Of a stretch of DNA of 64,000 bases, positions 53,343-64,000 are shown piece by piece. The DNA comes from Bacillus pseudomycoides (GTDB lineage Bacteria > Bacillota > Bacilli > Bacillales > Bacillaceae_G): assembly GCF_022811845.1 (NCBI RefSeq), contig NZ_CP064266.1, forward strand, positions 1,550,001 to 1,614,000. The letters are read 5' to 3'. The notes under the pieces are model-generated. The model did no database searches and was not told the DNA's origin. It was given only the letters and a program-made list of their open reading frames with translations. Position numbers and translations under genes: made by a program. The stretch's first letter is position 1. Each line of letters starts with the position of its first letter.

Positions 53343-54107
53343 TTATTTTATATCATTACTTTTTGCACTTGTGTTAGAAATAAGTTGTGATACAGACACT
53401 TGTTCATAACCATCACCTTTTAATTTTTGCAGGAGCAGTGGTAAAGATTTATTTGTTTGAAGTGCCGAATCGGAAGCATGTAATAAAACGATATCGCCCC
53501 CTCGTAAATTGTTAGCAACGGTTGATACAATTTTATTTACACCAGGATTTTTCCAATCGTTTGAATTATTACTCCAGTGTACAACAGTATATCCAAGAGA
53601 ATCTGCTACTTTAAGAACAGTTTTATTGAATTCCCCACTAGGAGGACGTAGGAGCTTGACTTGTTTTATACCAAGCTTTGTAAATACATCTTGCGAACGT
53701 AAAAGATCCCTTCGCATTTCGTTTGCTTCTAAAGAAGTATAGGAGGTGTAGTTATATCCCATACTGCCAATTTCGTGGCCATCTTGTATAATCCGTTCCA
53801 CAATGTCGGGGTGTCTCTCGGCCCATGCTGCGGAGAGAAAGAAAGTTGCATTTTTAATTTCTCTTTCTTTTAAAGTATCAAGAATCGGAAGTGCCTTTTT
53901 ATCTCCCCAACTAATATCGAATGTTAACGCCACTTGTTTTTTTGCGGTATCGCCTTTGTAAATGACTTTTGGACCAGTTGCAGTTGAAAAAGCAGATTGA
54001 TAAGAATATGTCTTTAAAAAGAGAAGCCATGCTGTAAATAAGGATAGTACAATAATTAAACTAATGTGCTTAAATTTACGTTTACTTGTTATAAAAAAGA
54101 AAAACAT
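53343..54107 (-). CDS. pdaB: Polysaccharide deacetylase family sporulation protein PdaB
   Basis: PdaB is required to keep spores stable late in sporulation. The 254-residue protein has an N-terminal signal anchor (about 9-30) and a NodB-homology domain: QVALTFDISWGDKKALPILD, ATFFLSAAWAERHP, HEIGSMGYNY, LLRPPSGEFN and DIVLLHASD. The second zinc-binding HxxxH motif is missing (IGSMGYNYTSY), as in B. subtilis PdaB, so deacetylase activity is uncertain. The start follows GGGGCGGGG. Confidence 0.92.
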   Translation of the reverse strand: MFFFFITSKRKFKHISLIIVLSLFTAWLLFLKTYSYQSAFSTATGPKVIYKGDTAKKQVALTFDISWGDKKALPILDTLKEREIKNATFFLSAAWAERHPDIVERIIQDGHEIGSMGYNYTSYTSLEANEMRRDLLRSQDVFTKLGIKQVKLLRPPSGEFNKTVLKVADSLGYTVVHWSNNSNDWKNPGVNKIVSTVANNLRGGDIVLLHASDSALQTNKSLPLLLQKLKGDGYEQVSVSQLISNTSAKSNDIK

Positions 54108-54225
54108 AATACCCCGCCCCTTTGTCCAATCCTTTTCAGTTACTTATATGCTTGAAAAGTTGAAAAGAGAACTGAACGATTAATATCGTAGGAAGTGGAT
54201 ATAATGGATGTTATAGTGTGATTTT

Positions 54226-54387
54226 TAATTTTATCCCGCTATTCGCGGGCAGTAAGACCCTCACCTCAAGATTCACAGGAAAACGAGGAAGATAGGTAGG
54301 GGATCAACTGCCCTTAAAAGCCCGATTGGTGAGGGCTAATAATCAGTGGGGATGAAGCAGCCCTCCACTGATTAAAGTTTCACTTTA
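54226..54387. repeat. B. cereus-group-type intergenic repeat, fuller copy
   Basis: This AT/GC-mosaic stretch has several inverted repeats: CCCGC/GCGGG (54235-54249), CCCTCACC with GGTGAGGG, and CAGTGG/CCACTG around GGGATGAAGCAGCCCT. Part of it is shared with 53241-53342. The sequence looks like the structured intergenic (bcr-like) repeats common in this group. Confidence 0.6.
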
Positions 54388-54467
54388 TTGGTGATACATT
54401 CGTTATTAGAGTTGATGAATATATTACGTTATTTTGTATACATATGTATCTGTTTTGGTTTTTTAAC

Positions 54468-54610
54468 ACATAAGTCGTTGCTATGAAAAACAAAAGGTGA
54501 CCTGTACTCGGGTTCTCCCTTTGTTTTCACTTGGCATGGGGTAGACAGTTTCTATGCGTGACTGGATGTTCGTCCCCGCCTAATAAAGAAAGGTTTTATG
54601 TCGGGTTTTC
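54468..54610 (+). repeat. Structured intergenic element, copy B
   Basis: Homologous to 49049-49200. The hairpin loop after GCATGGGG is shorter here (TAGACAGT), while both stems are kept. The first stem has an extra G-C pair (AAAAGG/CCTTT). It ends 46 nt before a small gene. No further copy was found by eye in the window. Confidence 0.7.
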
Positions 54611-54655
54611 AATTTGTATTTATGTAGACATATAAGTAATTGTTGAGGTGATAGT

Positions 54656-54874
54656 TTGCTTGGGATTATGATTACAAAAGAAGAACAGAAAGAAATAGAA
54701 TATTTATTGAAAAGAGAATTAGAGGAGCTTTTATTTGATTTTGCAGATGAGCGAATACATGATGTTGTAAAAAAAACAATGGAAGAACGATATAAAATTA
54801 TTTTTTGTTTGTTTCGAAGAGTAGCAAATGCGGAAGAGTGCACACGTTATGTAAGAAAAAGAATTTTTTATTAA
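54656..54874 (+). CDS. Small conserved-looking hypothetical protein
   Basis: A 72-residue, charged, helical protein (ITKEEQKEIEYLLKRELEEL...ADERIHDVVKKTMEERYKI) with no membrane segment or known motif. The start is TTG with GAGGTG 5 nt upstream; an ATG four codons on has no ribosome site. It lies between structured element copy B and the rRNA promoters. I do not recognise a function. Confidence 0.65.
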   Translation: MLGIMITKEEQKEIEYLLKRELEELLFDFADERIHDVVKKTMEERYKIIFCLFRRVANAEECTRYVRKRIFY

Positions 54875-54880
54875 AAAGTG

Positions 54881-54997
54881 TTGACGATATGGTTTAATAT
54901 ATGGTAAATTAATAAACGTCGCTGATGCGGGAAACGCAGAAAGCGAAAAAAGAAATTAAAAAACTTAGTTGACATTGAAATATGAAAATGTTAACAT
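54881..54997 (+). promoter_or_regulatory. Tandem rRNA promoters P1 and P2
   Basis: P1: TTGACG at 54881-54886 and TAAATT at 54905-54910 (18-nt spacer, weak -10). P2: TTGACA at 54969-54974 and TAACAT at 54992-54997 (17-nt spacer). A boxA-like antitermination context TTCTTTGAAAACTGAACG follows at about 55028-55045; a similar one recurs before 23S. Confidence 0.75.
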
Positions 54998-55097
54998 GAG
55001 GAAGTCGCAAACGAGCGGCGAACGAGTTCTTTGAAAACTGAACGAAACAAACAACGTGAAACGTCAATTTTTATTTTATGATGCTAGACAAACTAAC

Positions 55098-56649
<1,552 letters not shown>

Positions 56650-56791
56650 TGGAGAATTGATGAACGCTGTTCATCAATATAAGTTTCCGTGTTTCGTTTT
56701 GTTCAGTTTTGAGAGAACTATCTCTCAGAAATAAATGTATGTTCTTTGAAAACTAGATAACAGTGTAGCTCATATTTTTTAATTTTAGTTT

Positions 56792-59692
<2,901 letters not shown>

Positions 59693-59783
59693 ATAATATG
59701 TAGCAAATGTTATCTAGTTTTGAAGGAATATATATTTAAAATTCCTTTTGACATTCTGAGAAGAATGTGTATAATAATAAAAG

Positions 59784-59899
59784 TCTGGTAATGATGGCAG
59801 AGAGGTCACACCCGTTCCCATACCGAACACGGAAGTTAAGCTCTCTAGCGCCGATGGTAGTTGGGACCTTGTCCCTGTGAGAGTAGGACGTTGCCAGGC
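59784..59899 (+). rRNA. rrf: 5S ribosomal RNA
   Basis: A 116-nt 5S with TCTGGT/GCCAGGC ends pairing and the usual CCGAACACGGAAGTTAAG core. It lies 91 nt after 23S and 10 nt before the first tRNA. Confidence 0.95.
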
Positions 59900-59908
59900 T
59901 TGTATTAT

Positions 59909-59983
59909 TCCGCAGTAGCTCAGTGGTAGAGCTATCGGCTGTTAACCGATCGGTCGTAGGTTCGAGTCCTACCTGCGGAGCCA
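59909..59983 (+). tRNA. tRNA-Asn (GTT)
   Basis: Cloverleaf TCCGCAG...CTGCGGA with encoded CCA; anticodon loop CTGTTAA gives GTT. First of nine tRNAs after the rRNA genes. Confidence 0.96.
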
Positions 59984-59987
59984 TTAT

Positions 59988-60060
59988 GCTTCCATAGCTC
60001 AGCTGGTAGAGCACTTCCATGGTAAGGAAGAGGTCACCGGTTCAAGCCCGGTTGGAAGCT
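59988..60060 (+). tRNA. tRNA-Thr (GGT)
   Basis: GCTTCCA/TGGAAGC acceptor, anticodon loop ATGGTAA. The CCA end is not encoded (GCTTGCG follows). Confidence 0.95.
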
Positions 60061-60082
60061 TGCGAACAGTATTACAACTTTT

Positions 60083-60157
60083 GGCCCGTTGGTCAAGTGG
60101 TTAAGACACCGCCCTTTCACGGCGGTAACACGGGTTCGAATCCCGTACGGGTCACCA
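60083..60157 (+). tRNA. tRNA-Glu (TTC)
   Basis: GGCCCGT/ACGGGTC acceptor with encoded CCA; anticodon loop CTTTCAC. Confidence 0.96.
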
Positions 60158-60162
60158 CTTTT

Positions 60163-60238
60163 GGAGGATTAGCTCAGCTGGGAGAGCACCTGCCTTACAA
60201 GCAGGGGGTCGGCGGTTCGATCCCGTCATCCTCCACCA
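60163..60238 (+). tRNA. tRNA-Val (TAC)
   Basis: GGAGGAT/ATCCTCC acceptor with encoded CCA; anticodon loop CTTACAA. The T-stem GGCGG/CCGTC includes one G-U pair. Confidence 0.95.
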
Positions 60239-60256
60239 TATATAGTTTATAATGTC

Positions 60257-60340
60257 GGAGGGGTAGCGAAGTGGCTAAACGCGGCGGACTGTAAATCCGC
60301 TCCTTCGGGTTCGGCAGTTCGAATCTGCCCCCCTCCACCA
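60257..60340 (+). tRNA. tRNA-Tyr (GTA)
   Basis: 84-nt class II tRNA with long variable arm (GCTCCTTCGGGTTC), anticodon loop CTGTAAA and encoded CCA. Confidence 0.96.
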
Positions 60341-60405
60341 TTTTTAAAAAATAACCTGATAAAGGTTTATTTTTTTGAAAAGACAAGCATACTAGTAAAT
60401 ATTAA

Positions 60406-60480
60406 TGGGCTATAGCCAAGCGGTAAGGCAACGGACTTTGACTCCGTCATGCGCTGGTTCGAATCCAGCTAGCCCAGCCA
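60406..60480 (+). tRNA. tRNA-Gln (TTG)
   Basis: TGGGCTA/TAGCCCA acceptor with encoded CCA; anticodon loop CTTTGAC. A 65-nt AT-rich gap precedes it. Confidence 0.96.
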
Positions 60481-60485
60481 TTTAC

Positions 60486-60561
60486 GAGCCATTAGCTCAG
60501 TTGGTAGAGCATCTGACTTTTAATCAGAGGGTCGAAGGTTCGAGTCCTTCATGGCTCACCA
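60486..60561 (+). tRNA. tRNA-Lys (TTT)
   Basis: GAGCCAT/ATGGCTC acceptor with encoded CCA; anticodon loop CTTTTAA. Confidence 0.96.
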
Positions 60562-60566
60562 TTTTC

Positions 60567-60638
60567 GCGGAAGTAGTTCAGTGGTAGAATACAACCTTGC
60601 CAAGGTTGGGGTCGCGGGTTCGAATCCCGTCTTCCGCT
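60567..60638 (+). tRNA. tRNA-Gly (GCC)
   Basis: GCGGAAG/CTTCCGC acceptor; anticodon loop TTGCCAA; CCA not encoded. Confidence 0.95.
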
Positions 60639-60648
60639 TTTTTACTTC

Positions 60649-60721
60649 GGGGCCTTAGCTCAGCTGGGAGAGCGCCTGCCTTGCACGCAGGAGGTCAGCG
60701 GTTCGATCCCGCTAGGCTCCA
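60649..60721 (+). tRNA. tRNA-Ala (TGC)
   Basis: GGGGCCT/AGGCTCC acceptor with G-U pairing; anticodon loop TTGCAC gives TGC; CCA not encoded. Last tRNA of the cluster. Confidence 0.95.
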
Positions 60722-60735
60722 TAATAATTTAGAGG

Positions 60736-60767
60736 AAAGCTTACATCAATCGATGTAAGCTTTTTTT
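60736..60767 (+). terminator. Terminator of the rRNA-tRNA operon
   Basis: GCTTACATC and GATGTAAGC form a perfect stem with loop AATC, extended by A/T pairs and followed by seven T. Confidence 0.95.
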
Positions 60768-60877
60768 GTTATATTCAAGGGGGGACAGCCTGTATTCATT
60801 TTGTTTACAATAGAAAGATAGAGTAGGATATATAATTTAAATGGAAGTATGTTTATATATGGGGATTGGAGGGATGG

Positions 60878-62026
60878 ATGTTGAAATTTGTTATTGCCTG
60901 TGATTCGTATAAAGAAAGCTTACGAGCGATAGAGGTATGTAAGGCTATTGAAAAAGGATTTACTAAAATTTTTCCTGACGCTGAGTATGTAAAAATTCCA
61001 ATTGGAGATGGAGGAGAAGGGACTGTTCAATCTCTTGTTGATGCTACAGGTGGGAGGATGATTAGGCTTCCTGTAACAGGTCCACTTGGTGAACGTGTAG
61101 AGGCATTTTACGGCATTTCTCAAGATGAAAAAACAGCATTTATTGAAATGGCAGCAGCATCGGGATTACATCATGTTGCAATTGAAAAGCGAAATCCTCT
61201 TATCACAACAACAAAAGGAACGGGAGAACTTATATTAGATGCGCTGGATAAAGGTGTACAGCACATTATTTTAGGGCTTGGAGGAAGTGCTACGAATGAT
61301 GGAGGTACAGGGATGCTTTCTGCTCTAGGTGTAAAGTTTTTAAAGAAGGATAGAGAAGTAATAGAACCTGTCGGTGGAAATTTACATTCTATTGATTCTT
61401 TGGATTTATCAAAGTTGGATGCTCGTTTAGCAAATATAAAACTAGAAGCAGCGTGTGATGTAGATAATCCGTTAACTGGGCCAGAAGGAGCATCTTTTGT
61501 ATTTGCAAAACAAAAGGGAGCAAGTCCAGAAATGATCACGCAGTTAGATGATAATTTAAAGCATTATGCCTATGTATTAAAACGGCATTTATATATTGAT
61601 GTGGAAGAGATACCGGGTGCAGGAGCAGCTGGTGGATTAGGCGCTGCGGTTGTTGCTGTACTACACGGGAACTTAAGAAAAGGAATTGAAATTGTATTAG
61701 ACTATACCAATTTCGATGAACATATAAAAGAAGCAGATCTTGTTCTTACAGGTGAAGGAAGGATAGATGTACAAACCGCTTATGGAAAAGCTCCAGTTGG
61801 AGTTGCTAGACGTGCCAAGAAGCTACATATACCCGTTATAGCTATTGGTGGTTCGATGCTCTCTAATCACATTGCAGTTTATAAAGAAGGAATAGATGCA
61901 GTGTTTGATGCTACACCAAGCCCGATGACACTAGAGGAAGCATATATAGCAGCAAGAGAGAATATTGAAATGACTGCGCGGAATATCGCATCTGTATGGA
62001 AAATAGCTTCAGAAAAACGTCTCTAA
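60878..62026 (+). CDS. glxK: Glycerate kinase, GarK/GlxK type I
   Basis: This 382-residue enzyme phosphorylates D-glycerate. FVIACDSYKESLRAIEV opens the protein; IPIGDGGEGTVQ, LGLGGSATNDGGTGML, PGAGAAGGLGAA and LTGEGRIDVQTAYGKAP are the family motifs. The ATG at 60878 follows GGAGGG closely; a TTG three bases later is an alternative. It stands alone between the rRNA operon and rocF with its own terminator. Confidence 0.93.
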   Translation: MLKFVIACDSYKESLRAIEVCKAIEKGFTKIFPDAEYVKIPIGDGGEGTVQSLVDATGGRMIRLPVTGPLGERVEAFYGISQDEKTAFIEMAAASGLHHVAIEKRNPLITTTKGTGELILDALDKGVQHIILGLGGSATNDGGTGMLSALGVKFLKKDREVIEPVGGNLHSIDSLDLSKLDARLANIKLEAACDVDNPLTGPEGASFVFAKQKGASPEMITQLDDNLKHYAYVLKRHLYIDVEEIPGAGAAGGLGAAVVAVLHGNLRKGIEIVLDYTNFDEHIKEADLVLTGEGRIDVQTAYGKAPVGVARRAKKLHIPVIAIGGSMLSNHIAVYKEGIDAVFDATPSPMTLEEAYIAARENIEMTARNIASVWKIASEKRL

Positions 62027-62043
62027 TTATAGGAGACGTTTTA
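62014..62043 (+). terminator. Terminator after glycerate kinase
   Basis: AAAACGTCTC and GAGACGTTTT pair perfectly, with the stop codon TAA in the loop. A short TTATTA tract (about 62041-62063) follows. Confidence 0.88.
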
Positions 62044-62251
62044 TTATTTATTATTTATTATTTATATGTACATGTGTAATGAGATTTTTTAGAAAACGGT
62101 TTATTTTATACATAAAATAGATGAGAAATATAGATTTTTATATAGATATGAGTGAATGAGGTGTATATACATACAAAAAAATGTCGAGTTGAGTCAGAGT
62201 ATATAAAAGATTTAAAATATTTAGTGAAGGCATAAAAGGGGGATACTATCT

Positions 62252-63145
62252 ATGAAGAAAGAAATTTCAATCGTTGGAGTTCCAATGGACTTAGGACAAA
62301 TGCGTCGTGGAGTTGATATGGGCCCAAGTGCAATTCGTTATGCGGGAGTAATTGAAAGAATTCAAAACATCGGATATGACGTAGAAGATATTGGGGATAT
62401 TTGTATCGAGAGAGAAAAAGAAGTAGCTGGAAATACAAATTTAAGAAACCTTACACAAGTTGCAAAAGTTTGTGATGAATTAGCAGGTAAGGTTGATCAT
62501 ATTATAGAAGAAGGTCGTTTTCCACTTGTACTAGGTGGCGATCATAGTATTGCAATTGGTACACTTGCAGGAGTAGCAAAACATTATAAAAATTTAGGGG
62601 TTATTTGGTATGATGCACACGGTGATTTAAATACAGAGGAAACGTCGCCATCTGGAAATATTCATGGTATGTCACTTGCAGCAAGCTTAGGTTATGGACA
62701 TCCTTCACTCGTTAATTTATATGAAGCGTATCCTAAGATTAAAAAGGAAAACGTTGTTATTATTGGTGCACGTGCATTAGATGAAGGCGAAAAGGAATTT
62801 ATTCGTAATGAAGGAATTAAAGTATTTACAATGCATGAAATTGATCGTATGGGTATGACTGCGGTTATGGAAGAAACAATTGCGTATTTATCTCATACAG
62901 ATGGTGTTCATTTATCATTGGATTTAGATGGACTTGATCCACATGATGCACCAGGAGTTGGTACACCCGTAACAGGTGGATTATCATATCGTGAAAGTCA
63001 TTTAGCAATGGAAATGCTAGCGGAGGCTGATATTATTACATCAGCTGAGTTTGTGGAAGTAAATCCGATTTTAGACGAGAAGAACAGAACGGCAACAGCA
63101 GCGGTAGCTTTAATGGGTTCTTTATTCGGTGAAAAACTAAAATAA
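62252..63145 (+). CDS. rocF: Arginase RocF
   Basis: RocF hydrolyses arginine to ornithine and urea. The 297-residue enzyme carries the dimanganese ligands in GGDHSIAIG, WYDAHGDLNT and LDLDGLDP, plus SAEFVEVNP. The start follows AAAGGGGGATACTATCT. The 200-nt upstream region is AT-rich, and I see no SigL -12/-24 (TGGCAC..TTGCA) motif such as B. subtilis rocDEF uses. Confidence 0.96.
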   Translation: MKKEISIVGVPMDLGQMRRGVDMGPSAIRYAGVIERIQNIGYDVEDIGDICIEREKEVAGNTNLRNLTQVAKVCDELAGKVDHIIEEGRFPLVLGGDHSIAIGTLAGVAKHYKNLGVIWYDAHGDLNTEETSPSGNIHGMSLAASLGYGHPSLVNLYEAYPKIKKENVVIIGARALDEGEKEFIRNEGIKVFTMHEIDRMGMTAVMEETIAYLSHTDGVHLSLDLDGLDPHDAPGVGTPVTGGLSYRESHLAMEMLAEADIITSAEFVEVNPILDEKNRTATAAVALMGSLFGEKLK

Positions 63146-63204
63146 ATGTAAGAAAAGCAGCTACTAATTGTATGTAAGTAATAGACGTTAAAGTCAATAA
63201 AATT

Positions 63205-63252
63205 AAAGGGATGAACAGATTTGATATGTAAAATGTGTTCATCCCTTTTTAT
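63205..63252 (+). terminator. Terminator after rocF
   Basis: AAAGGGATGAACA and TGTTCATCCCTTT are perfect arms with an 18-nt loop, followed by TTATT. Confidence 0.9.
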
Positions 63253-63427
63253 TGTCTTGTTAAAATATAGTATATGGTATCGGGAGTTTTCTAATAAAGA
63301 AACGATTGTGTTGTGTCCGTTAAGTTTCCTATTTTTTATGTAATTGTTTTTTAAAACTTGTTACACTGTTTATGAAGGTATTTGTTAAATAATGATAGCA
63401 GGAACTATGGACTTGGAAGTGATATAT

Positions 63428-64000
63428 ATGAAGAAATATAAAATAGGAGAAGTAGGAAAGGAATTTGGAGTTTCGATAGATGCGTTAAGGTTTTATGAAA
63501 AGAAGGGTTTCTTAAAACCACAAAAGATAAAGATAATGGTTTTAGATTTTATACATATGAGGATTTTGGAATATTTTTATCCATTAAAAATTTCCGTCAA
63601 ATGGGATTTCATGTTAAAGAAATTGGATCTATTTTTAATGGTTTAGAATTAGATGACATGATAAAAAATGCAATGACAAAATAGCTGAAAAAGAAGAAAC
63701 AATAAAAAGTTGGAATTAGAAACAAGAAAAATTAATGAGTTTATGAGCCTATTAAAAGAATATAAAAAAGAAGATAGACAATGGTTTATAGAGCCAGCTG
63801 AAACCTATTATCTTCTAAGACATATTCATTTAGCTAAAGGAACATTATGTGTTAATCCTCTTTTAAAAAAATGGTTATCCTTTTTACCTACAGTGTATCC
63901 AGCACTATACATTCCACTTGAACAATATAAAATGAAAACGATTTGTAACAGTTATTGGGTAATGGCTATTCCTGAAGTGAAAATGAGGGAATACGAATTG
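63428..64000 (+). pseudogene. MerR-family regulator with three frameshifts (runs off window end)
   Basis: The N-terminus KYKIGEVGKEFGVSIDALRFYEKKG is a MerR winged-helix domain. The frame breaks three times. Each break is repaired by one added A: in CAAAAGAT (about 63522-63525), GACAAAATAG (about 63678-63681) and ATAAAAAGTT (about 63704-63708). The repaired frame then runs without a stop to the window end and includes NGFRFYTYEDFGIFLSIKNF and a C-terminal effector-like region (EPAETYYLLRHIHLA). All three breaks are in A-runs and the rest is undamaged, so recent decay or base-calling error are both possible. Confidence 0.8.

Noticed and set aside
59736..60587. Open frames across the 5S and tRNA cluster
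   Set aside because: These result from tRNA sequence; repeated GSNPV or GGSIPSSS-like peptides are the usual translated T-arm artefacts.
62041..62063. TTATTA tract as a microsatellite or CRISPR-like repeat
   Set aside because: It is a short low-complexity AT tract after a terminator. No CRISPR array or cas gene was seen anywhere in the window.

Overview
This window is a core-chromosome segment of a Bacillus, almost certainly of the Bacillus cereus group. The gene order radA-disA-yacL-ispD-ispF-gltX-cysE-cysS-mrnC-rlmB-rae1-sigH-rpmG-secE-nusG, the str, S10, spc and alpha ribosomal clusters, the sporulation genes cwlD, salA, gerD, kbaA and pdaB, and the protein and 16S sequences all fit. The species within the group cannot be fixed by eye.

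Layout. Bases 1-9702 hold DNA repair and c-di-AMP synthesis (radA end, disA), a PIN-TRAM membrane protein, two MEP-pathway enzymes (ispD, ispF), glutamyl-tRNA synthetase, a cysteine T-box controlling cysE-cysS, and three RNA-processing genes. Bases 9703-14886 hold sigH, rpmG, secE-nusG and the rplKA/rplJL genes with the L10 leader. Bases 15124-22362 are rpoB-rpoC. Bases 22405-27354 are the L7Ae-like protein, rpsL, rpsG, fusA and tuf. Bases 27513-42431 are one long run of ribosomal genes with secY, adk, map, infA and rpoA, followed by the energy-coupling-factor transporter genes ecfA1-ecfA2-ecfT, truA, and rplM-rpsI.

The accessory point is at the 3' end of rpsI. A 65-bp exact repeat of the rpsI 3' end (46724-46788 and 48901-48965) brackets about 2.1 kb. 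This holds four GTGAYC repeats, the C-terminal remnant of a tyrosine recombinase read on the minus strand, and one orphan beta-propeller-like cargo gene. It reads as a decayed or trans-mobilised integrative element that rebuilds rpsI and gives it a new terminator.

Bases 49049-54874 hold sporulation genes interleaved with two families of structured intergenic repeats, each present twice. One family, about 145-150 nt with two conserved hairpins, looks like an uncharacterised structured RNA or repeat. Bases 54881-60767 are a 16S-23S-5S operon with nine tRNAs. The 23S copy lacks short stretches at several near-universal positions, and the 16S lacks one A, so sequence quality or gene integrity there is doubtful. 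The window ends with glycerate kinase, arginase (rocF) and a MerR-family regulator broken by three single-A losses.

Most genes form a growth-linked translation and transcription supply line. Regulation visible in the sequence includes the T-box, the L10 and L13 leaders, tandem SigA-type promoters, strong 5' hairpins before tuf, rpsL and rpoA, and a possible SigG promoter for gerD.
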